Below, one piece after another: positions 1 through 7,448 of a stretch of 34,646 nucleotides of DNA (the stretch's first letter is position 1; each line of letters begins with the position of its first letter). Both the position numbers and the translations under genes were made by a program. Source of the DNA: Candidatus Babeliales bacterium (GTDB lineage: Bacteria; Babelota; Babeliae; Babelales; Vermiphilaceae); assembly GCA_020050795.1 (NCBI GenBank), contig JAGVKD010000019.1:1-34646 (forward strand), given 5' to 3'. The notes below the pieces were generated by a model. The model made no database searches, was not told the origin of the DNA, and was given only the letters and a program-made list of their open reading frames with translations.

Positions 1-200
1 CATCGAGCCAAGTGATGAGCTGTCGCGCGAGTTTGAATAATAGGTTTGGTTTTTTCAATGGTCCTGGAACGAAGATTAATGGATTTTTGAGCAATGTGGG
101 AACATCTGATGCTGCCGATTATGCGGGTCTGACCGAGCCGGTTTTCGCCCGTGCGGGCCTTGGTGGCGTGACGAATAAATATATTAATATTGCGTCATAG
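1..200 (+). CDS. Beta-helix repeat protein, C-terminal end only (5' truncated by window)
   Basis: The reading frame is open from the window edge to the TAG at 198-200. Its roughly 65 visible residues match the C-terminus of the next gene (339-2102 region) almost exactly, differing at only a few positions, so this is the tail of a paralogue in tandem. The shared tail ends with an AGLTEPVFARAGLGG-type stretch and the residues YINIAS. It contains no recognised enzyme motif and may be a conserved capping or surface-sorting segment; that is inference. An initiation codon inside this piece is unlikely, because homology to the neighbour runs through it. The stop is followed by a hairpin terminator at 228-260. 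Confidence 0.8.
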   Translation, partial: SSQVMSCRASLNNRFGFFNGPGTKINGFLSNVGTSDAADYAGLTEPVFARAGLGGVTNKYINIAS

Positions 201-227
201 AGCGAATTTATTTTTGTGAGGTTAGGT

Positions 228-260
228 CTGCCTGCACCATCTGGTGCGGGCAGTTTTTTT
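228..260 (+). terminator. Rho-independent terminator of the truncated beta-helix gene
   Basis: An 11-bp stem (arms 228-238 and 243-253, one G-U pair) with an ATCT loop is followed by a run of T. It lies 28 bases after the stop codon. The duplicate hairpin after the next gene keeps pairing through a second G-U wobble, which suggests the structure is selected. Confidence 0.85.
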
Positions 261-362
261 TATGCCACTGCTGAACAAGCATCTTGAAGTTTTTGGGTGT
301 GCATAGTAAGGTTGGGCAGATTAATATAAAAAATTGAAATGAAGCTAAAAAAAGGAATTTTC

Positions 363-2102
363 ATGAAGCATTTCTGGAACCATCCGTGTGTGAAAATTTT
401 TTCCTTCTTAATTCTCATTTGTTCTTTTCGTGATCTGCCAGCAAGAGTGCAGCCGATAAATCCGCACGAGGGTGATTGGAATGTACTGACTCGGATTGGT
501 ATTGCCGTTGATGCGCTTTCACTACTTTCTTCAGCATGTGATATCCTCATTGGAAAATCGGATATTGGTTCCGGTGGCACATTTATTATCACGTCGTCGG
601 GGATCTACTGTCTGAAAGAAAATGTTTCTTTCACGACTGACGCTGCAATCACCGTAAGCTCAAGTGATGTCACCATTGATATGCGCGGCCACGCTCTTTA
701 TGGCGCCGGTGCCAGCACAACAGGAATCGTACTCAATGATGGCATTCAGAATGTGATCATCAAGAATGGAACGATAGCAAATATGAGAGGCGCAGTTACA
801 GGCGGTACTGGTATACGAAGTAGGCCCGGCCAGTCGAGCACTTTGCAAAATATTATGATTCAAGATATGAATTTTAATAATAATGACTTCGTGGCAATCA
901 ATATGGGATTTGCCCTCTTACCTGCAGCAACCTATCCTGTTGATGGAATCTTAATTCAAAATTGCAAAGCAAATAATGGAGGTATCGCCGGAATCGTAAT
1001 TTTTGGACTTTCTGGTATTGTGCGGGGCTGTGAAGTTGCTGGAAATAATCCAATAAGCAGCGGCGGTATTGGTTGTGCTGGTCCGCACCCCACTGTCCTT
1101 GCGAATAGTTTCTTGATTGAAGACTGTATTGTATCAGGCACTCTTAGTCAGGGTGTTGGAATTTCTAATACATACAATGCGGTTATTCGAAATTGTATTC
1201 TGCAAGGGCCTGCTGGAGGATTGGCAATTAATAGTTCTTTCTGTAGCAATCTTGTTATTTCCGATTGTTTTGCACAAGCAGATCAATTGGGAATTCAACT
1301 GTTTGGCCAGGTAGCACCCGGTACAGCGTTGTTTATTGAGCGGTGTGTGTGTCAAGCCAGCGCGGGAATTGATATTCAAAATGCTCTCTTCGGCAATGAT
1401 TTGCCAGTCTTCTTTTCTTCAACGAAGGTAGTTGATTGTGTTGTAGAAGCTGCCTCTCAAAGCGGATCACAGGGACGTGCGGCATTCCGGATAACGCAAG
1501 GCGGTGTAACGCCAATTTCTAACATTATCTTTAAACGTTGCTGCGCAATAGGTGATTTTACCGCTGGATTTCTTCTGACCTGTACTGGTGCTGGCAGTTT
1601 GTCTAACATAGTCTTTGAGGATTGTGTTGCGCAACATAGCCCAAGTGGTGTTGGCGATGGTTTTGCACTAGTAAATCTGAATAGCGGTTCAGTGATTTCG
1701 AATGTGGTTTTTAGCAATTGTGTGGCACAGGGCTGTAGGCCTGGCTCTATTAATTTAGGCGGCACTTTTGCCACGACCTACCAAGGAGATGGTTTTGGCA
1801 TTGGATCAGCGACACAAAATATTGGCGCAATTAAAAATGTGGTTTTTGCAAATTGTGTTTCAGAAGCTAATGCGCATGATGGATTCAGTCTTGTTTCCAC
1901 TTCATCGAGTCAAGTGATGAGCTCTCGTGCGAGTTTGAATAATAGATTTGGTTTTTTCAATGGTCCTGGAACGAAGATTAATGCATTTTTGAGCAATGTC
2001 GGGACATCTAATGTTGCCGATTATGCGGGTCTGACTGAGCCGGTTTTCGCCCGTGCGGGCCTTGGTGGCGTGACGAATAAGTATATTAATATTGCGTCAT
2101 AG
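363..2102 (+). CDS. Exported right-handed parallel beta-helix repeat protein
   Basis: A protein of about 579 residues, probably surface-exposed or secreted. The N-terminus from the chosen start (MKHFWNHPCVKIFSFLILI) is basic then hydrophobic, typical of a signal peptide. The body has the valine/isoleucine/asparagine-rich rungs of pectate-lyase-like (PbH1) helices. In the C-terminal half the motif N-[IV]-[VI]-F-x-x-C recurs at least four times (NIIFKRC, NIVFEDC, NVVFSNC, NVVFANC), placing a cysteine at the same rung position. No catalytic residues are evident, so a structural, adhesin or carbohydrate-binding role is as likely as an enzyme. An in-frame ATG lies at 339, but 363 is preceded by AGGAATTTTC, a good ribosome site also seen before other exported genes here. 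It is a tandem paralogue of the gene ending at 200. Confidence 0.8.
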   Translation: MKHFWNHPCVKIFSFLILICSFRDLPARVQPINPHEGDWNVLTRIGIAVDALSLLSSACDILIGKSDIGSGGTFIITSSGIYCLKENVSFTTDAAITVSSSDVTIDMRGHALYGAGASTTGIVLNDGIQNVIIKNGTIANMRGAVTGGTGIRSRPGQSSTLQNIMIQDMNFNNNDFVAINMGFALLPAATYPVDGILIQNCKANNGGIAGIVIFGLSGIVRGCEVAGNNPISSGGIGCAGPHPTVLANSFLIEDCIVSGTLSQGVGISNTYNAVIRNCILQGPAGGLAINSSFCSNLVISDCFAQADQLGIQLFGQVAPGTALFIERCVCQASAGIDIQNALFGNDLPVFFSSTKVVDCVVEAASQSGSQGRAAFRITQGGVTPISNIIFKRCCAIGDFTAGFLLTCTGAGSLSNIVFEDCVAQHSPSGVGDGFALVNLNSGSVISNVVFSNCVAQGCRPGSINLGGTFATTYQGDGFGIGSATQNIGAIKNVVFANCVSEANAHDGFSLVSTSSSQVMSSRASLNNRFGFFNGPGTKINAFLSNVGTSNVADYAGLTEPVFARAGLGGVTNKYINIAS

Positions 2103-2164
2103 AGCGAATTTATTTTTGTGAGGTTAGGTCTGCCTGCACCATCTGGTGTGGGCAGATTTTTTTA
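1903..2164 (+). repeat. Tandem gene-duplication block, copy 2
   Basis: This is the partner of 1-260, covering the last 65 or so codons, the stop, the 3' UTR and the terminator of the complete beta-helix gene. Substitutions are scattered and several are silent, so both copies appear to be maintained as coding sequence. Confidence 0.85.
2130..2163 (+). terminator. Rho-independent terminator of beta-helix gene
   Basis: Arms 2130-2140 and 2145-2155 pair over 11 bp with two G-U wobbles around an ATCT loop, then a T-run at 2157-2163. It is a near-copy of the terminator at 228-260. Confidence 0.85.
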
Positions 2165-2169
2165 TAGTT

Positions 2170-2207
2170 CCGTTCGTGCAACCCTTCGACATGCTCAGGG
2201 CGAACGG
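2170..2207. repeat. REP-like extragenic palindrome
   Basis: Outer 7-bp arms CCGTTCG (2170-2176) and CGAACGG (2201-2207) enclose an inner CCCT/AGGG pairing with a TTCGACATGCTC core. It lies between the 3' ends of the convergent beta-helix and dnaA genes. The form resembles dispersed palindromes found between genes in many bacteria, but no second copy exists in this window, so the family assignment is tentative. Confidence 0.5.
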
Positions 2208-2278
2208 GAGTGGGAATAATCAAATTTTTAGTGAGTAACATCATAAAAAATTTCTAGTCTTTGAAAAGCCGACAGAAT

Positions 2279-3667
2279 CTAAGAGACAATTTCCCGCTCA
2301 ATTTGCTGCACTGTCTTTTTCAGATCTGCATTGGTGTGAATCTCGGATTCTATTTTTTGCAAACCATGCATCACCGTTGAATGATCTCTTCCGCCAAGAA
2401 AGTTACCAATATCACGCAACGATTGTTGTGTTAATTTTTTCATCAAAAACATCGCAACATGCCGTGCTTGAGTTAGCTCTTTGTTTCTGCTCTTTGAACA
2501 CAACTCATGCAGTGTGTAGGGATAGAATTTACACACACTTTTGACAATTCCACTCAAGTGTACGGCATCTTTTTTTTCTGGCATTTCATGAGCACGCTGC
2601 AAAACACGCTGCGCTAAATCAAAATTTATTTCCTGCTTAGTCAATGAGGCATATGCCATAACTCGGATCAATGCACCTTCAAGCTCACGAATATTTGAAC
2701 GAGCATATGAGGCAATAAAATGGGCCACATCATCATCTAAATTTGCATGACTAAATGATGCTTTTTTCTTGAGAATCGCAACCTTAGTTTCCAAGCTTGG
2801 CATCTGCAAATCTGTCACCAAACCCCAGGACAATCGAGAGCGTAATCGCTCTGCAACACCTGGCAGATCCTGTGGAAAGGTATCACTTGAAAAAACAATT
2901 TGCTTGCGCGCATCATGGAGCGCATTGAAAATATGAAAAAAAGCTTCTTGTGTTTGTTCTTTATTAGAAATGAATTGCACATCATCGATGAGCAACACAT
3001 CAACTGAACGATATTTTGCCTGGAATTTAGGAACTTTATTAAAGCGTATGGCCTGAATAAATTCATTCACAAACCGATCGGTGGTTTGATACAAAATCGA
3101 AGCACCCTTGTGCTGCATCCGAATACCATTTCCGATTGCATGCAACAAATGTGTTTTGCCCAAACCGGAAGATCCATACACAAACAACGGATTATAGAGC
3201 GAGCCAGGTTGCTCGGTGATGGCACGTGCTGCGGCAAATGCCAAGGAATTGCTCGGCCCGACCACAAACGCATCGAAGGAATAACTGGAATTTATGTGCC
3301 CAAATCGCTTTCCCCCATGCGTGTGCACAAGTTCTTCTTTTTGGTATGCACTGCGAGCAGGAATCACACTCATGCTTGGCTGAATAATCACCGCAGGAGA
3401 TGATGCCACTTTTTCTTCATCCCCCGAACCGAGAAATGCTACGCGTGGTTTATCAACATGCAGCAATCGGCCAAGATGTGTTTCGAACAACGGAACATAA
3501 TTTTTTTGAATCCAACTTTTAACAAAAGTGTTGGGCACTTCCAAGTAGACTGTATTCTGGCGCTCATCCCAACTGTGAAAAGAAATAGCTTTGAACCACG
3601 TTTCAACAACGCGGCTCCCTACTTCTTCACGAATTATCGAAAGGAATTCAGCCCAAACACCTACCAA
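2279..3667 (-). CDS. dnaA: Chromosomal replication initiator DnaA
   Basis: Initiates chromosome replication by ATP-dependent assembly on oriC. All domains are visible. Domain I begins with a W-x-E-F-L-S-I-I helix, followed by a variable linker. The AAA+ domain III has Walker A GSSGLGKTH, Walker B LLIDDVQF, a sensor segment IVFSSDT and the arginine-finger region RLRSRLSWGL. Domain IV carries the DnaA signature GGRDHSTVMHGL near the C-terminus. The open frame reaches a GTG at 3733, but a TTG at 3667 is preceded by GGAG at six-base spacing and places the conserved tryptophan at residue 5, as in other DnaA proteins, so I prefer it. No dnaN, recF or DnaA-box cluster lies beside it, which is unlike the classical dnaA-dnaN order. 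It is the downstream gene after the amidase on the minus strand. Confidence 0.96.
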   Translation of the reverse strand: MVGVWAEFLSIIREEVGSRVVETWFKAISFHSWDERQNTVYLEVPNTFVKSWIQKNYVPLFETHLGRLLHVDKPRVAFLGSGDEEKVASSPAVIIQPSMSVIPARSAYQKEELVHTHGGKRFGHINSSYSFDAFVVGPSNSLAFAAARAITEQPGSLYNPLFVYGSSGLGKTHLLHAIGNGIRMQHKGASILYQTTDRFVNEFIQAIRFNKVPKFQAKYRSVDVLLIDDVQFISNKEQTQEAFFHIFNALHDARKQIVFSSDTFPQDLPGVAERLRSRLSWGLVTDLQMPSLETKVAILKKKASFSHANLDDDVAHFIASYARSNIRELEGALIRVMAYASLTKQEINFDLAQRVLQRAHEMPEKKDAVHLSGIVKSVCKFYPYTLHELCSKSRNKELTQARHVAMFLMKKLTQQSLRDIGNFLGGRDHSTVMHGLQKIESEIHTNADLKKTVQQIEREIVS

Positions 3668-3744
3668 TGGACACTCCGTATACCGAACAAAAAGTAAGTT
3701 CTTTTCGAGAACTTTGCTTTGGATTAATCGCACTTATTCTCATT

Positions 3745-3770
3745 AAAAAAAAGACACCTTGCTAACAAGG
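3745..3770 (-). terminator. Probable terminator between amidase gene and dnaA
   Basis: On the minus strand a 5-bp stem CCTTG-TTAG-CAAGG (3757-3770) is followed after four bases by eight T. The stem is short, so termination may be partial. It lies between the amidase stop (3837) and the dnaA start. Confidence 0.5.
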
Positions 3771-3836
3771 CTCACTTACTTTACCACACGAGCTCATCTT
3801 TACAAAGATTATGATTTTGAAAAATAATTAAGAAGC

Positions 3837-4994
3837 CTAAGAAGCAATCTCATCAAAATAATTGAGAATGCCACGACAAATACCAAGTGCCATGTGGCGT
3901 TGATATCGTTTGTTATTAAGTCTTGCTGCTTCGGCTGGATTTGAAATAAAACCAACTTCAACTAATGCAGATGGCATCACAGTGCCCAAAAGAACGAGCA
4001 GGACTGCCTGCTTTGCTTTACGATCGCGCAAATTTTCATGAATAGGACGAATGGTAGTCAGAATGGATGCTTGTAATGAATGGGCAAGAGCCCTGCTTTT
4101 TTTGAGTCGCGACTTGTGATGTTCAAGAATGAGATCCAAATGAACTGAATCAAGAGATGCGGTTGCCTGATGCACACAGCTTGGAACAACACTGAATGTT
4201 TCAAGACCGACGGCTGTATCATTTGCTGCTGAATTGGAATGAATAGAAACAAAAAGATCAGCGCCACTGCTGTTGGCAAAGTTGACACGCTCACTTAATG
4301 TCTTAGTTTCATCAGCAATACGTGTCATCAGCACATCGAAGCCTTTTTTTTTTAGCAGATAGGCAACTGCAATTCCGATATTCAAATTAATGTCTTTTTC
4401 TTTTATGCCATGACACCCAAGCGCACCATCATCATCTCCACCATGCCCGCAATCAATTATGACCCGAGGCTTGTGGCTGTTGTGTGTCAAACGTAAGACA
4501 TGGTCACCCTTGTTGCGCAAGGTATTTAAAAAATCTTTATTATTAAAACGGAACACAATACTCGTTTTTACTAAATCATACGACTCGATTACTTCGTAGG
4601 CAATTCCCATCAATGCAGGATCGAATTGTATGACAAGGCGAATACCCTTGAGCGGCTTTTCAACTTCTTCTAGCTTGAAGCTATAGCCCTTGCTGCTGAT
4701 ATTGGCTAACTCTTCAACCATGTTTCTGACATCGTCATTTTTTGCTTGAGCAAGCGGAAAGAAAAATGTACGACGTTCATGTTGGCCAACCTTATCAACA
4801 CTGAGCAAATCAACGCGCTGCGCTGCTTCGAAATAAAAAATTATGTTACCTAGTTCTATGCTTTTAACGTCTGCGGCATGTTCAGATGGATGGTAATAAA
4901 CACTCTTGAGGCTGTTAATCTGTGTTGCTGCTTGCATATTCATCGCCACAGAGAAGATAAAAAATGAAACTATATAAGAATATTTTTTAACCAT
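3837..4994 (-). CDS. Exported N-acetylmuramoyl-L-alanine amidase (Amidase_3 family)
   Basis: Cleaves the amide bond between MurNAc and the stem peptide, usually to split septal peptidoglycan in the periplasm. The N-terminus (MVKKYSYIVSFFIFSVAM then MQAATQ) is a signal peptide. Residues of about 25-165 form a beta-rich region that could be an AMIN-like targeting domain. The catalytic domain starts at VIIDCGHGG, which has the first zinc histidine. It continues with the zinc glutamate in KEKDIN, the zinc histidine in SIHSN and the catalytic glutamate in VEVGFISN, so all four key residues are present. Length (385 residues) is normal for AmiA/B/C-type enzymes. ATG 4994 is chosen because GGGGAGG lies four bases upstream; the GTG one codon earlier would be too close to it. 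It implies the organism keeps a peptidoglycan wall. Confidence 0.9.
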   Translation of the reverse strand: MVKKYSYIVSFFIFSVAMNMQAATQINSLKSVYYHPSEHAADVKSIELGNIIFYFEAAQRVDLLSVDKVGQHERRTFFFPLAQAKNDDVRNMVEELANISSKGYSFKLEEVEKPLKGIRLVIQFDPALMGIAYEVIESYDLVKTSIVFRFNNKDFLNTLRNKGDHVLRLTHNSHKPRVIIDCGHGGDDDGALGCHGIKEKDINLNIGIAVAYLLKKKGFDVLMTRIADETKTLSERVNFANSSGADLFVSIHSNSAANDTAVGLETFSVVPSCVHQATASLDSVHLDLILEHHKSRLKKSRALAHSLQASILTTIRPIHENLRDRKAKQAVLLVLLGTVMPSALVEVGFISNPAEAARLNNKRYQRHMALGICRGILNYFDEIAS

Positions 4995-5235
4995 CACTCC
5001 TCCCCTAAGATGTAGTGATATCTTCTCAACCTTCTCTAAACTTAACCTACCAAATTAATTTTCTAATGGTCAATAATTTAGAGTGGCTAACGAAAGCGCT
5101 CCCTTTAATAACAATTTCTTATCAAGCGATTTAAAACAAAAAGAAATCGATCGCGTGTTGATTTCGTTTTTTATCTTTGTTTTTGAAGAAATGTTAAACA
5201 AGCCCTATAAGATTTTTTTATTCAAATCACCCCAG

Positions 5236-5269
5236 TAAAAAAAGAAGGCGATCAATTAAGACCGCCTTC
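5236..5269 (-). terminator. Rho-independent terminator of the small proline-rich protein gene
   Basis: A perfect 7-bp stem (GAAGGCG, 5244-5250, with CGCCTTC, 5263-5269) is followed on the minus strand by seven T. It lies 38 bases after the stop at 5307. The rest of the 4998-5306 gap is AT-rich, and I see only the amidase leader and no gene in it. Confidence 0.8.
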
Positions 5270-5306
5270 CCCATAATATTGTCCAAATATGGATCACATA
5301 CCGATT

Positions 5307-5744
5307 TTATTTGCCAAATTGACCATAAAACGGCGCATCATCAAAATCTTCAAGCGCAGGTGCCGATGGCTCTGGGGGAAGATCCTCTAGAGGCGGCGCT
5401 GATGGTTTCGGAAAAGAATTCTTTTCCTTCTCATCATAATAACGCTGTATTCGTTCTTGTAGTTTTTCATACGCTGCTCGAGTATAGTGGGCAATTTTTT
5501 TTCGATATGCAATCACAAGCGCAGCTGCAAGGGTTACCTTCCAACCAAACTTATAAAGACCATACCCAGCCGCCAGAGTGGCTGCCGTATATTGAGCAGC
5601 TTGTTTTGGATTTTCTTTGATGTGCTCCCGAAGATCTTGCACACGCTCAGATATACGCTCAAAAAGCGTATCATCGGGAAACGCAGACACGTTGGACACT
5701 GGAACAAGGAATAAGGTAGCAAGTAATAGATTTCTGACATTCAT
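5307..5744 (-). CDS. Small exported membrane protein with proline-rich tail carrying two PSAP motifs
   Basis: A 145-residue protein I do not recognise. Residues 1-21 form a signal peptide ending in VSAF. Residues 48-80 are alanine-rich and hydrophobic, enough for one or two membrane passes. Residues 82-108 are basic and helical. The tail (109-145) is acidic and proline-rich with a repeated unit PSAPPLED / PSAPALED at 114-121 and 126-133. Two P(S/T)AP tetrapeptides so close together recall the late-domain motif by which viral proteins bind the eukaryotic ESCRT-I subunit TSG101; any such role here is inference. A GGGGGG-TTATT-ATG ribosome site supports the start. It is a single gene with its own promoter-like element and terminator. 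Confidence 0.7.
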   Translation of the reverse strand: MNVRNLLLATLFLVPVSNVSAFPDDTLFERISERVQDLREHIKENPKQAAQYTAATLAAGYGLYKFGWKVTLAAALVIAYRKKIAHYTRAAYEKLQERIQRYYDEKEKNSFPKPSAPPLEDLPPEPSAPALEDFDDAPFYGQFGK

Positions 5745-5783
5745 AATAACCCCCTATAATAAGCCTATTTAGGGCTCATTATC

Positions 5784-5811
5784 AGTATGGATTACCCTCA
5801 TATATTGTCAA
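5784..5811 (-). promoter_or_regulatory. Sigma-70-like promoter for the small proline-rich protein gene
   Basis: A consensus -35 TTGACA (5806-5811) is separated by 16 bases from CATACT (5784-5789) on the minus strand. It lies about 40-65 bases before the start at 5744. The -10 matches four of six consensus bases. Confidence 0.45.
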
Positions 5812-5817
5812 AAGCCC

Positions 5818-5869
5818 GTCTACGCTTATCCGGGCCTTCCGGCTCGGCAAGCTACGTCGGGCTGGCGCC
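5818..5869 (+). repeat. Family 1 dispersed palindromic repeat, copy A
   Basis: A 52-bp element beginning GTCTACGCTTATCC and ending GGCTGGCGCC. Its core CCGGGCC-TTCC-GGCTCGG folds into a 7-bp hairpin. Copy A overlaps the 3' end of the oxidoreductase gene and supplies its stop codon. With copy B (7115-7166, opposite orientation) it brackets that gene. Confidence 0.85.
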
Positions 5870-7084
5870 CCCACCTGAGAGGTCCTGCCTGGATAGGGGT
5901 TTCTTGGTTAAAATGAGTCGTCGCAGTAGGCTCAGATCTCGGGTATCGCCAACCAGGCAAAACCCCCGAACCAGATCATCCGATGAAAGAAGGATTTGGG
6001 AAAGCCCTAGGCCCTCCCTGACCTCTCTGGCCAGTAGATGGCTATCAGAGGTTAGCGTATTTGCCATAGGCCCACAGGCGGCAAATTTGACCCCGAAAAA
6101 GGCAGAGCTGAGGATGGGCAAGGTGCCCGAATAGCTCTTGGCCTGACCTGTCATGGAATGGGCGGCAATCATACCCTGCTGCATAGCATCTGGCCACATA
6201 GAGCTATTAACAAGCTCCCCGGTCAGTGCGTTGGGCACAACCACACAATCACCAGCAGCAAAAATATGCTCATCACTTGTACGCATAGATTGATCAACAC
6301 GAATACCACCACGCGTAATCTCCAAACCAATCTCTTGCGCTAATGAAATATTTGGACGAACACCGGCAGCACAAACAACCAAATCTGCATCTAGCTGTTC
6401 ATCTTTTTCGGTCAAAACGCCAATCGCTCGGTCGCTTTCGGAAATAATTTTTTGTACCCGCGTGTTTGGCAAGAACGTAATTCCCGCCGCATGCATTTTC
6501 TCTTGAATGAATTCAGAACTTGCCGGATCCACTTGCTGGCAAAGCACCCGTGGTGCGCATTCTATAACCGTTACGCGGACGTTATGCGACTTGAGCGCGT
6601 CAGCAGATTCCAATCCACTGAGCCCAGCGCCAATAACAACCGCTTTGGTCACATTATTATGGTTAACATACGCAAGAATGGCATCCACATCAGCCAAGGA
6701 ATGGAAAGTAAAAACCCCCTGCTCGCTCATTCCCTCAATGGGCGGAACATGGGGCGAAGCACCCGTGGCGATCAGCAATGTGTCATACGATAATGTTGCA
6801 TGAGTATCAAGCAGGACTGCTTTTGCATTGCGATCAATCTTTAAAACCCGCGTACCAAGAAGCAACTCAATGTTTTTCTGCTGCGCGATTTCTCGAGTGA
6901 GTATTTGAATCTCTTCTCGCCCTTTTTGCCCATGCGCATAATCGGCCAAAAAACATTTGTTGTATGGCACATCCTGCTCTGCAGAAATGCATACAATAGA
7001 ATCTGTGGCGCTCAACCGCCGCAAAGCGAGTGCTGCACCAATTCCTGCCGCAGATGTTCCGATAATGATACGAGTTTTATTCAT
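5852..7084 (-). CDS. FAD-dependent pyridine nucleotide-disulfide oxidoreductase (NADH oxidase / CoA-disulfide reductase-like)
   Basis: A 410-residue flavoprotein that transfers electrons from NAD(P)H through FAD. The N-terminal FAD dinucleotide fold is RIIIGTSAAGIGAALALR, with a serine-alanine variant of the usual GxGxxG. A second fold, VIGAGLSGLESADAL, binds NAD(P)H, and the FAD ribityl motif IFAAGDC is present. A cysteine near residue 44 (PYNKCFLADY) sits close to where CoA-disulfide reductases and NADH oxidases keep the redox cysteine, but the surrounding motif is closer to rubredoxin- or nitrite-reductase-type enzymes, so the acceptor is uncertain. The C-terminal dimer domain is short. 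The last six or so residues (GGASPT) and the stop are encoded by repeat copy A, suggesting the original C-terminus was altered by repeat insertion. It likely serves redox balance or detoxification of oxygen, disulfide or peroxide. Confidence 0.85.
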   Translation of the reverse strand: MNKTRIIIGTSAAGIGAALALRRLSATDSIVCISAEQDVPYNKCFLADYAHGQKGREEIQILTREIAQQKNIELLLGTRVLKIDRNAKAVLLDTHATLSYDTLLIATGASPHVPPIEGMSEQGVFTFHSLADVDAILAYVNHNNVTKAVVIGAGLSGLESADALKSHNVRVTVIECAPRVLCQQVDPASSEFIQEKMHAAGITFLPNTRVQKIISESDRAIGVLTEKDEQLDADLVVCAAGVRPNISLAQEIGLEITRGGIRVDQSMRTSDEHIFAAGDCVVVPNALTGELVNSSMWPDAMQQGMIAAHSMTGQAKSYSGTLPILSSAFFGVKFAACGPMANTLTSDSHLLAREVREGLGLSQILLSSDDLVRGFCLVGDTRDLSLLRRLILTKKPLSRQDLSGGGASPT

Positions 7085-7114
7085 GAATATTTTTATTAGT
7101 CCGTTAAAAAAGCT

Positions 7115-7166
7115 GGCGCTAGCCAGACGTAGCTTGCCGAGCCGGAAGGCCCGGATAAGCGTAGAC
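7115..7166 (-). repeat. Family 1 dispersed palindromic repeat, copy B (flush with tRNA-Arg 3' end)
   Basis: This is a full 52-bp copy in the opposite orientation to copy A. Its first base directly follows the encoded CCA of tRNA-Arg(CCT) with no spacer, reading on the tRNA strand. The hairpin core is intact. Confidence 0.9.
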
Positions 7167-7243
7167 TGGTGCGCCCGACAGGAGTTGAACCTGTGGCCTA
7201 CAGATTAGGAATCTGTCGCTCTATCCACCTGAGCTACGGGCGC
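7167..7243 (-). tRNA. tRNA-Arg (anticodon CCT)
   Basis: A full cloverleaf can be drawn. The acceptor GCGCCCG pairs with CGGGCGC and is followed by A and an encoded CCA. The D arm is GCTC...GAGC. The anticodon stem ACAGA/TCTGT has loop TTCCTAA, giving anticodon CCT, which reads AGG. The T arm has TTCAA. The 3' end abuts repeat copy B. Confidence 0.95.
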
Positions 7244-7448
7244 ACACAAATCACACCTATCTAGAATACACAAATACGCATTTTTTTACAGACAAGACAT
7301 ATCAAAAAAAAGCCCATTTCAATAAATCATTTGAACCCCTCCCATAAGTACTATATTCTTAATTTTAAGGGACAGTAGTAAGGTGCTATGCTTGCCTCAG
7401 GGGGAATGAGCATATATTCGGTTTCTAAATCTCATAGCGGTGGTATCA

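Larger units (their letters stand above)
1..260 (+). repeat. Tandem gene-duplication block, copy 1 (gene 3' end plus terminator)
   Basis: Bases 1-260 align without gaps to 1903-2162 at roughly 95 percent identity by eye. The match covers the coding tail, the stop codon, the short 3' UTR and the terminator hairpin. Similarity is lost just after the T-run. The left border lies outside the window. Confidence 0.85.

Noticed and set aside
2279-3836. oriC next to dnaA
   Set aside because: No cluster of TTATNCACA boxes or AT-rich unwinding repeats is visible in the gaps on either side of dnaA.
5143-5165. GAAATC/GATTTC hairpin with T-runs in the amidase upstream region
   Set aside because: There is no gene whose end it would serve, the stem is only 6 bp and AT-rich, and such pairings are expected by chance in this AT-rich gap.
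6452-6803. Plus-strand open frames over the oxidoreductase gene
   Set aside because: They are antisense to a conserved NAD-binding domain and have no recognisable product.
5818-7166. Composite transposon bounded by inverted 52-bp repeats
   Set aside because: No transposase, no target-site duplication visible, and other repeat copies occur singly without a passenger gene.
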